Source: JAYWAM01 sp043782425 (lineage in GTDB: Bacteria > Pseudomonadota > Gammaproteobacteria > Burkholderiales > Usitatibacteraceae). Taken from it: a DNA stretch of 10,250 nt. This document shows, one piece after another, positions 4,939 to 10,250 of the stretch. A program made the translations under genes and the position numbers. How positions within the stretch are numbered: the stretch's first letter is position 1; every line of letters begins with the position of its first letter. The DNA lies in assembly GCA_043782425.1 (NCBI GenBank), contig JAYWAM010000286.1, positions 1 to 10,250 on the forward strand, in the 5' to 3' direction. The notes under the pieces are model-generated. The model was not told where the DNA came from and did no database searches. It saw only the letters and a program-made list of their open reading frames with translations.

Positions 4939-5301
4939 ATGGATATGAAAAGCTTACTGAAGTGCTTTATCCTGGTGATGTGCGCCTTCCCGGCTTTCGC
5001 CCAGGAATTCTCTAGCCTTAAATTGAAAACCAAGATCATTGAGCAATCGGAAACGGTTGCGCCTTGGCGCGCCCGTGAGATAGCCATAGTGTCCGCGCCG
5101 CTATTTCCACCGGTTTCGATCGAGCGCGAGCATATTCCCGGCTCTTGTGAGGTATCCAAGCGTGCATTGTGCTACGACTACCGCAATGGCAACTCGGTGT
5201 ATAAGCCGTCTCGCCAACTCATGCCCGAAATCAGCGGCATGCAGCGTGAGAGCCTTTCCCTCAAGCGCGATAAGATCACTTTCAAGTACAGCTTCAGGTA
5301 A
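4939..5301 (+). CDS. Small secreted protein, no recognised family
   Basis: A 120-residue product with a clear signal peptide: MDMKSLLKCFILVMCAFPAFA, cleavage likely after A21 before QEF. The mature part of about 99 residues has no membrane segment and contains two cysteines, C70 and C78, spaced SC-x7-CYDYRNGNSVYKPSRQLMPE, which could form a disulfide in the periplasm. The C-terminus alternates charged and hydrophobic residues (SLSLKRDKITFKYSFR) in a beta-strand-like pattern and ends in an aromatic-x-aromatic-Arg tail. I do not recognise the family and give no function. The ATG at 4939 is preferred to an in-frame ATG at 4894 because GGAAAGG lies eight bases before it and it starts directly at the signal peptide. 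A second ATG at 4945 is also possible. It is alone on the plus strand, divergent from the stress block. Confidence 0.72.
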   Translation: MDMKSLLKCFILVMCAFPAFAQEFSSLKLKTKIIEQSETVAPWRAREIAIVSAPLFPPVSIEREHIPGSCEVSKRALCYDYRNGNSVYKPSRQLMPEISGMQRESLSLKRDKITFKYSFR

Positions 5302-5489
5302 CGGCTGTTAAGCCGGTTTCCCGAGACAACGCGGGTCATCCCCCAAACCTATTCAGATCATTCTGGAAAGTTTGCAGTCTAGGTCACTTTTGCAGGGGCG
5401 TCTGCGGTCCACCGACAGACCGAAACAACTACGCCCTTGATGCGGGTGAGATTCAAACTGATGTGAAACGAATTCAAGAACCTCCAAAC

Positions 5490-5567
5490 ATTTGTCATTC
5501 CCGCGAAAGCGGGGAACCATTTTTTGCTAGCAGAACATGGATTCCCGCTTTCGCGGGAATGACAAAT
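5490..5567. repeat. dRS3/NIME-like inverted repeat element
   Basis: The arms at 5490-5513 and 5544-5567 are perfect 24-base complements (ATTTGTCATTCCCGCGAAAG... against its complement), separated by 30 bases. Each arm contains the dRS3-type core ATTCCCGC-GAAA-GCGGG, itself a small hairpin with a GNRA loop. In Neisseria, 20-base dRS3 repeats (ATTCCC-N8-GGGAAT) flank short mosaic units called NIMEs and are phage integration targets; related GTCATTCCCGCGAAAGCGGG repeats are scattered through other proteobacteria. The left hairpin is followed by six T's (5520-5525) and could act as a weak terminator on the plus strand. Confidence 0.85.
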
Positions 5568-5651
5568 TAGGCGAATTTATTCAAGCTTCTAGCGAGAATT
5601 GGCAATACGCCACATCAGCTTCAATCACACCCCTTGATACTTGATACGCTT

Positions 5652-5682
5652 TTGACAGCATATGCAGACGATGCCTGTTAAT
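5652..5682 (+). promoter_or_regulatory. Possible promoter for the second Crp/Fnr gene
   Basis: A perfect TTGACA at 5652-5657 is followed by GTTAAT at 5677-5682 with a 19-base spacer, longer than the ideal 17. A tandem TTGATAC pair sits just upstream. The start codon is 118 bases further on, so the palindrome at 5730-5757 would fall in the mRNA leader. Weak, sequence-only evidence. Confidence 0.3.
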
Positions 5683-5729
5683 ATGTACGCACGCGAACAT
5701 TAGCAATTCATGTCATTAGACAAACGCCA

Positions 5730-5757
5730 AGTAGGGTGGGCAAGTGCCCACCCTACT
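5730..5757. repeat. REP-like palindrome with 13-base perfect arms
   Basis: AGTAGGGTGGGCA (5730-5742) and TGCCCACCCTACT (5745-5757) are exact complements with only two bases between them. GTAGGGTGGGC...GCCCACCCTAC is a widespread bacterial extragenic repeat. It ends 42 bases before the start codon at 5800, so if transcribed it would form a very stable hairpin in the leader. There is no following T-run. Confidence 0.8.
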
Positions 5758-5799
5758 CATCTGGGAACCATGCAATCCTGACCGGTGATCCGGAGAAAA

Positions 5800-6546
5800 A
5801 TGTTGACCTCCCTGCATGAACCTCGCCAAAACCACCTTCTCGCCGCACTGCCTGCGACCGAGTTTGAACGTTTACGTTCTCACCTTGAGCTGGTCGAGAT
5901 GCCCCTCGGTGAAGTTCTTTATGAATCGGGCGGTCAGTTGCGCTATGTGTATTTCCCCACCACCTCCATTATCTCGTTGCACTACGTGATGGAAAATGGC
6001 TCTTCGGCGGAAATCGCCGGTGTGGGCAATGAAGGCATACTGGGTATTTCACTTTTCATGGGCGGTAACACCACACCGAGCCGCGCGGTCATACTCACGG
6101 CCGGTCACGCTTACCGGCTGAAGGCGCAGTTCATGCTTGAGGAATTCAATCGCGCCGGTGTCATGCTGCACTTGTTGCTGCGTTACACCCAGGCGCTGAT
6201 TACGCAAATATCCCAGACCGCTGTGTGCAACCGCCACCACTCGCTGGAGCAGCAACTCAGCCGCTGGTTGCTGCTGACGCTGGATCGTATGCCCACAAAC
6301 CAGTTGGTTATGACGCAGGAACTCGTCGCCAGCATGCTCGGCGTGCGCCGCGAAGGCGTGACCGAGGCGGCGGGAAAATTACAGCACGCCGGCATCATCA
6401 GCTACCGCCGCGGCCACATTACCGTGCTGGACCGGCCGGGCCTGGAGGCTCACGTGTGCGAGTGTTACAAGGTGGTCAAGAAAGAGTTTGATCGTTTGCT
6501 GTCCGATGTGAGCAATGCCAAGAGCGCTGGCGCGCGCCACGGATGA
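5800..6546 (+). CDS. Crp/Fnr-family transcriptional regulator (copy 2)
   Basis: A 248-residue regulator with a beta-roll sensor domain at about 18-130 (YVYFPTTSIISL at 49-60, GNEG at 76-79), a dimerisation helix with QTAVCNRHHSLEQQLSRWLLL (139-159), and a winged HTH at about 172-198 (QELVASMLGVRREGVTEAAGKL). The C-terminus has Cys-Glu-Cys-Tyr at 220-223 followed by KVVKKEFDRLL. It is clearly a paralogue of the gene at 12-728, with motifs in the same order. Neither FNR-type N-terminal cysteines nor the CRP cAMP pocket signature is visible, so the signal is unknown. The ATG at 5800 is preferred to a GTG at 5785 because GGAG sits four to five bases before it. It is preceded by the 13-base-arm palindrome. 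The following signalling operon is 388 bases away, so it is probably a single-gene unit. Confidence 0.92.
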   Translation: MLTSLHEPRQNHLLAALPATEFERLRSHLELVEMPLGEVLYESGGQLRYVYFPTTSIISLHYVMENGSSAEIAGVGNEGILGISLFMGGNTTPSRAVILTAGHAYRLKAQFMLEEFNRAGVMLHLLLRYTQALITQISQTAVCNRHHSLEQQLSRWLLLTLDRMPTNQLVMTQELVASMLGVRREGVTEAAGKLQHAGIISYRRGHITVLDRPGLEAHVCECYKVVKKEFDRLLSDVSNAKSAGARHG

Positions 6547-6934
6547 CGGTGCATTGCAGTCTGAAAATAGATTAGCGCCATGTGTGCTGGCGCACGGACG
6601 GCGATGCAGACAAGGGGGATGCTTAACATGAAGAAGTTGCTACATAGGCGCTTCGGGGAACCCGATGCCTTGCGTTAAATCCCGCTTCGATAGCTTGTGC
6701 CGTAGCAACATCAAATCATAGTCGCATCTTTTTACAGCAGGATGGCGTATAAGTAGTTCCAGCATTGGCGGGCAGTACTCCATGCATCCCGGTGGAACCG
6801 CCGCAAGCTTCGCCCGGAAGGCAGATTGTAATGATGCCGTCCAGGACCATTGGTTGATTTTCCTGCGCTCTTCTCACGATCCCAGTCGCGCGATTCGCCT
6901 CCAGGCCACAGTATGCTTTACATAGAGGTAGGTC
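6547..6934. other. Intergenic region before the kinase operon
   Basis: This 388-base gap has no supported gene. A 6-base stem, GCGCCA/TGGCGC at 6575-6593, follows the Crp/Fnr stop but lacks a T-run. A 16-codon frame at 6628-6678 with a purine-rich AAGGGGGA upstream, and a 47-codon frame at 6782-6925, exist but have no recognisable content. The kinase promoter should lie here; TATGCT at 6912-6917 could be a -10 box but has no matching -35. Confidence 0.6.
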
Positions 6935-8641
6935 ATGACCGAATCGATACTCGTTGCCGCCATTCCTGATATCGCCGGGAAGACGGAAGTCATTACCGAG
7001 GTGCGACGTCAGGAAGCCTTGCTAAAAACGGGTGCCTTGCAGACCAGCATTCTCACCAGCGCCAATTTCTCGATTATCGCCACCGACGAAAAAGGTATTA
7101 TTCAATTATTCAATATCGGCGCCGAGCGCATGCTTGGCTACCTGGCCGCCGAGGTCGTAAACAAGATCAACCCCAGCGACATCCATGATCCGCAGGAGGT
7201 GGCGGCGCGCGCGCGGGCCTTGAGCCTTGAACTCTCCACCCCGATTACGCCGGGTTTCGAAGCCTTGGCTTTCAAGGCTTCGCGCGGCATTGAGGACAGC
7301 TATGAATTGACCTATATTCGCAAAGATGGCAGCCGCTTCCCGGCCATCGTATCGATCACGGCGCTGCGCGATGACTATGACGGCGTCATCGGCTACCTGC
7401 TGATCGGCACCGACAATTCCGTGCGTAAGCAGGTCGAATTGGAACTGAACAAGGCTATGGCGGTTGTGGAAAAGGCCAACCTGGCGAAATCGGATTTCCT
7501 TTCCAGCATGAGCCACGAGCTGCGCACGCCGCTCAGTGCGATCCTCGGTTTCGCCCAGCTCATCGAATCCGGTTCGCCGCTGCCGACGCCCTCGCAGAAA
7601 AGAAGCGTCGATCAGATTCTCAAGGCGGGGTGGTACCTGCTGGAACTGATCAACGAAATCCTCGATCTCGCGCTGATTGAGTCCGGCAAGCTGCCGCTAT
7701 CGCTGGAGCCGATATCACTCGCTGAAGTGGTGCGCGAATGTCACGCCATGATCGAGCCGCAGGCGCAAAAGCGCGATATCTACATGACCTTTCCCCAGTT
7801 CGAAATCCCCTGCTTTGTCATGGCCGACCGGACGCGTGTGAAGCAGGTTCTTATCAACCTGCTTTCCAACGCGATCAAGTACAACAAGGTGGGCGGAACG
7901 GTGGTCGTGGACTGCATCGCGAGCGCCGCCGGACGCATTCGCATCAGTGTCAAGGATAGCGGAGAAGGTTTGACCGAGGATAAACTGGCGCAGCTTTTTC
8001 AGCCGTTCAACCGCCTCGGCAAAGAGGCCGGCATTGAGGAAGGCACCGGCATCGGCTTGATGGTGAGCAAGCGGCTGGTCGAATTGATGCAGGGCGAAAT
8101 CGGCGTGCAAAGCACGGTTGGTGTGGGCAGTGTGTTTTGGGTCGCGCTGAATTTGACTGCTGCGCCACAGTCTTTCGACGCAGCCGAGTGCACGCCAGCC
8201 GCCCAAGTACAGATTCATAGCGATGCGCGGGTGCGCACCCTGCTTTATGTCGAGGACAACCCCGCCAACCTGATGCTGGTCGAGGATCTCATTGCGCGTC
8301 GCCCCGATATCCGCTTGCTGAGCGCCATGGATGGCAACCGCGGCGTCGAGATTGCGCGCGCCACTCTGCCTGACGCCATTCTGATGGACATTAATCTGCC
8401 CGGCATCAGCGGTATCCAGGCGCTGAAAGTTCTGCGCGCTGATCCGGCAACAGCGCACATCCCGGTGGTAGCGCTCAGCGCCAACGCCATACCGCGTGAT
8501 ATCGAGAAAGGCCTGGAGGCAGGATTCTTCCATTATCTCACCAAGCCCATCAAGGTCAACGAGTTCATGCAGACACTAGACGCAGTGCTGAAATTTTCTG
8601 AAACGCAAGCGGCCCGCGCAAACACTGTGGAAAAGACATGA
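6935..8641 (+). CDS. Soluble hybrid sensor histidine kinase (PAS-HisKA-HATPase-REC)
   Basis: A 568-residue two-component kinase with no membrane segment, so it probably senses a cytoplasmic signal. Domains in order: a PAS domain at about 38-165 (FSIIATDEKGIIQLFNIGAE; PAC-like IGYLLIGTDNSVRKQVE) and a HisKA domain with the phospho-accepting H194 in SMSHELRTPLSAILGF. The HATPase domain follows, with N box N312 (LINLLSNAIKYN), G1 DSGEG (341-345) and G2 GTGIGL (370-375). A C-terminal receiver at about 434-552 has acidic E440/D441, phospho-acceptor D485 (LMDINLPG), S515 and K537. All key catalytic residues are present. The ATG at 6935 has AGAGGT about six bases upstream. Its stop overlaps the next start as ATGA, so it is translationally coupled to the REC-PAS-PAS protein. 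Phosphate may move from H194 to D485 and on to the next protein, directly or through an Hpt protein not seen here. Confidence 0.95.
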   Translation: MTESILVAAIPDIAGKTEVITEVRRQEALLKTGALQTSILTSANFSIIATDEKGIIQLFNIGAERMLGYLAAEVVNKINPSDIHDPQEVAARARALSLELSTPITPGFEALAFKASRGIEDSYELTYIRKDGSRFPAIVSITALRDDYDGVIGYLLIGTDNSVRKQVELELNKAMAVVEKANLAKSDFLSSMSHELRTPLSAILGFAQLIESGSPLPTPSQKRSVDQILKAGWYLLELINEILDLALIESGKLPLSLEPISLAEVVRECHAMIEPQAQKRDIYMTFPQFEIPCFVMADRTRVKQVLINLLSNAIKYNKVGGTVVVDCIASAAGRIRISVKDSGEGLTEDKLAQLFQPFNRLGKEAGIEEGTGIGLMVSKRLVELMQGEIGVQSTVGVGSVFWVALNLTAAPQSFDAAECTPAAQVQIHSDARVRTLLYVEDNPANLMLVEDLIARRPDIRLLSAMDGNRGVEIARATLPDAILMDINLPGISGIQALKVLRADPATAHIPVVALSANAIPRDIEKGLEAGFFHYLTKPIKVNEFMQTLDAVLKFSETQAARANTVEKT

Positions 8642-9864
8642 TGGTCTCTGAGGCAGACATTTTTGCCGCCAAAATCCTCATTGTTGACGACCAGGAAACT
8701 AACGTCCTGCTGTTGCAGCAACTCCTCGGTGACGCCGGCTTTAGCGGCATTTCTACGACCATGGATCCGAAGCAGGTCAGCGAGCTGCATCGCCAGCACC
8801 ACTACGATCTGATTCTGCTCGACCTGCAAATGCCCGGCATGGATGGGTTTGAAGTGATGGAAGGTCTCAAGGCGACCGAGAAAGCGCTTGAGAAGGGCAG
8901 CTATGTTCCGGTGCTGGTGATCACCGCGCAGCCCAGTCAAAAATTGCGCGCGCTACAGGCGGGCGCGAAGGATTTCATCAGCAAACCCTACAATTTGCTC
9001 GAATTGCAAACACGCATTCGCAACATGCTTGAAGTGCGCCTGTTGCATAAAAAAGTGAAAGAAGACAACCTGGCTCTGGAACAAACGGTGCGCGAACGCA
9101 CTGCCGAACTGAGCGCCAGCGAAGAACGCTTTCGTAACCTGACCGAGCTGTCGTCTGACTGGTACTGGGAACAAAATGACAAGGGACATTTCATCAACGT
9201 CTCCGGCCCGGTTCTCGATATGCTTGGAATGGGATTAAACTCGCCGACGAACGGCGCGAATGGCGATGCGGATGAGGCGTGGAACGAGACAGAACGCGCC
9301 GAGCTTGCGGAAAACATCACCATGCGACGACCGTTTCTGGATTTCACCTACAGCCGCACCAAGCGCGATGGAACACGTCGCTATTTGCAAGTCAGCGGTG
9401 AACCGATTTTCGACACATCCGGACGCTTTATCGGATACCGCGGTATTGGTTCGGATGTGACGCAGCGCATGCGCGCCGATGAGGAAGTACAGCGCTTTCG
9501 TCTGGCAATGGATGTCCTCCCCGATGCGATTTTTCTGGTCTCGCGCACCAGTATGCGCATTATCGACGCCAATGAAGCCGCGTGTGCAATGTTTGGCTAC
9601 AGCCGTGAGGAATTACTCAAACTCGATCCCGCAGCAATAAGTGAAGTTTCGTTTGATGATCTGGAAAACAGGTATGACCGTCTTATCGCCGGAGACATGA
9701 GCCTCGGCAAAAGCACACCTTTTCTCACACGCAAAGATGGCGTCAAGTTTGCGGCGGAAGTCATAATGCGCGCAAAGCCCTCAGACGAGGGCTGGATAAT
9801 TGTGCTCATGGTGCGCGCTATAGATCAGCGAACTGAAGCCGCGCAGCCCAGAGCAGGCGTCTAA
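8638..9864 (+). CDS. Response regulator with two PAS domains (REC-PAS-PAS), no output domain seen
   Basis: A 408-residue protein. The receiver domain covers about 11-130, with acidic D17/D18 (ILIVDDQETN), phospho-acceptor D62 (LILLDLQMPGMDGF), T96 (LVITAQ) and K116 (FISKPYN). A coiled-coil linker (about 131-165, VRLLHKKVKEDNLALEQTVRER) leads to PAS1 at about 166-278 (SSDWYWEQNDKGHFI; ending GYRGIGSDVTQRMRADEE) and PAS2 at about 285-398 (DAIFLVSRTSMRIIDANEAA; MFGYSREELLKLDP). The protein stops just after PAS2 with no kinase, GGDEF, EAL or HTH, where such architectures usually continue. It may act by protein-protein contact, for example on the next kinase. The start at 8638 overlaps the kinase stop in ATGA; a second ATG follows at 8641. 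The downstream gene begins 2 bases after the stop. Confidence 0.92.
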   Translation: MMVSEADIFAAKILIVDDQETNVLLLQQLLGDAGFSGISTTMDPKQVSELHRQHHYDLILLDLQMPGMDGFEVMEGLKATEKALEKGSYVPVLVITAQPSQKLRALQAGAKDFISKPYNLLELQTRIRNMLEVRLLHKKVKEDNLALEQTVRERTAELSASEERFRNLTELSSDWYWEQNDKGHFINVSGPVLDMLGMGLNSPTNGANGDADEAWNETERAELAENITMRRPFLDFTYSRTKRDGTRRYLQVSGEPIFDTSGRFIGYRGIGSDVTQRMRADEEVQRFRLAMDVLPDAIFLVSRTSMRIIDANEAACAMFGYSREELLKLDPAAISEVSFDDLENRYDRLIAGDMSLGKSTPFLTRKDGVKFAAEVIMRAKPSDEGWIIVLMVRAIDQRTEAAQPRAGV

Positions 9865-9866
9865 TC

Positions 9867-10250
9867 ATGTTGTACGAATTCCTCATGGCAAATCGCACCG
9901 AGTTAATCGAACGCTGCCGGACGAAGGTCGCCCTGCGGCCCGCGCCGCGCCCCACGCTGCGCGAGATGGAGCACGGCATCCCTTTGTTCCTGGGTCAGCT
10001 CATCCATACGCTTCAGATTGAACAAGGCCCGCATCCGCTCGAGAGTCGCAAGGTGTCAGGCCCCTCGGAACCTGGCAAGCAACACGAATCATCAGAAATC
10101 GGCGCCAGCGCCGCAAAGCACGGACAAGAATTGCATAAAAAAGGTTTTACGCTCGATCAGGTGGTTCATGATTACGGCGATCTGTGCCAAGCCATCACCG
10201 AGCTTGCCTGCGAAAAAGAATCACTCGTTTCTACCGACGAATTTAAAACG
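9867..10250 (+). CDS. Partial sensor kinase-like protein, N-terminal region only
   Basis: An open frame of 128 codons that runs off the window edge with no stop. It starts MLYEFLMANRTELIERCRTKV, followed by a proline-rich turn (RPAPRPTLREMEHGIPLFL) and helical segments; SEIGASAAKHGQEL at 76-89 and GFTLDQVVHDYGDLCQAITELA at 93-114 are the most characteristic. I recognise this as the all-helical N-terminal domain that precedes HisKA-HATPase kinase domains in many proteobacterial soluble sensor kinases, related in style to RsbR-type N-terminal domains; the kinase part lies outside the window, so this is inference. The ATG at 9867 is 2 bases after the REC-PAS-PAS stop, and no clear ribosome binding site is seen, so coupling to the upstream gene is likely. 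The preceding protein without output may regulate it. Confidence 0.8.
   Translation, partial: MLYEFLMANRTELIERCRTKVALRPAPRPTLREMEHGIPLFLGQLIHTLQIEQGPHPLESRKVSGPSEPGKQHESSEIGASAAKHGQELHKKGFTLDQVVHDYGDLCQAITELACEKESLVSTDEFKT

Larger units (their letters stand above)
5302..5799. other. Repeat-rich intergenic region before the second Crp/Fnr gene
   Basis: This 498-base gap has no credible gene. It contains the dRS3-like inverted repeat (5490-5567), a tandem TTGATAC duplication (5634-5647), a perfect TTGACA (5652-5657) that may belong to a promoter, and the 13-base-arm palindrome at 5730-5757. The stretch 5302-5489 shows only a weak 5-base stem (CGGCT-GTTA-AGCCG, 5302-5315) with no T-run. Confidence 0.7.

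Noticed and set aside
5302..5315. Small stem CGGCT-GTTA-AGCCG right after the secreted protein stop
   Set aside because: Only five pairs and no T-run, so not convincing as a terminator.
5469..5584. Possible target-site duplication (CGAATT...CAAG) around the dRS3-like element
   Set aside because: The two flanks differ in internal spacing and lie at unequal distances from the arms, so they do not form a clean duplication.
6575..6593. Stem GCGCCA/TGGCGC after the second Crp/Fnr gene
   Set aside because: A 6-base stem with a 7-base loop and no T-run; too weak to call a terminator.
6628..6678. 16-codon frame with AAGGGGGA upstream
   Set aside because: It is short, has no hydrophobic or attenuator-like content and no downstream gene at a fitting distance. 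It could be real but cannot be supported.
6782..6925. 47-codon frame just before the kinase gene
   Set aside because: There is no ribosome binding site or recognisable motif, and the translation looks random; it probably lies in the kinase leader.
7715..8533. Minus-strand open frame of 272 codons inside the kinase gene
   Set aside because: It is the antisense shadow of the HATPase and receiver domains; the plus-strand gene has all its catalytic motifs.

Overview
The window looks like a chromosomal segment from a free-living betaproteobacterium, probably of freshwater or soil type. The reasons are the two Crp/Fnr regulators of a type common there, the small stress proteins with DUF3096, DUF883, YqjE, YqjK and BON signatures, and the soluble PAS kinases. 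This placement is inference from protein style and base composition; there is no rRNA or tRNA to anchor it. I see no complete insertion sequence, phage gene, CRISPR array or plasmid function.

Left half (12 to 4609): every gene is on the minus strand, so transcription runs from about 4.8 kb down to 0. In that order come a 51-residue DUF3096 membrane protein, an exported two-cysteine protein, a YqjD-like DUF883 protein, a YqjE-like holin-superfamily protein, a YqjK-like protein (overlapping yqjE by 8 bases), a BON-domain lipoprotein, an Fe/Mn superoxide dismutase (12 bases after the BON gene), a 324-base gap with a palindromic mosaic repeat, a ferritin-like protein, and a Crp/Fnr regulator (48 bases after the ferritin gene). 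Together this reads as an envelope and oxidative stress block: inner-membrane anchors related to the E. coli yqjCDEK operon, a periplasmic lipoprotein, superoxide removal, iron storage and a regulator.

Centre (4610 to 5799): this is the divergent gap and a repeat-rich zone. Two copies of a 26-base element (22 of 26 identical) lie at 4411-4436 and 4765-4790, each upstream of a minus-strand gene, and are the best candidate for a shared control site. A four-codon reading frame with a very strong Shine-Dalgarno sequence follows the second copy. One small secreted orphan protein (4939-5301) starts the plus-strand half. It is followed by a dRS3/NIME-like inverted repeat (24-base perfect arms) and a 13-base-arm palindrome just before the next gene.

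Right half (5800 to 10250): all genes are on the plus strand. A second Crp/Fnr regulator resembles the one at the left edge, including an unexplained Cys-x-Cys-Tyr near the C-terminus. After a 388-base gap comes a tightly packed signalling operon: a soluble PAS-HisKA-HATPase-REC hybrid kinase, a REC-PAS-PAS protein coupled to it by an ATGA overlap, and, 2 bases further on, the start of a third protein that resembles the N-terminus of a sensor kinase and is cut by the window edge. The likely logic is phosphotransfer from the hybrid kinase to the REC-PAS-PAS protein and possibly the third protein. No DNA-binding or diguanylate cyclase output is visible in the window.

I found no clearly new defence or mobile system. 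The most interesting leads are the repeated upstream element with its mini-ORF, the gene set of the stress block, and the paired Crp/Fnr proteins.
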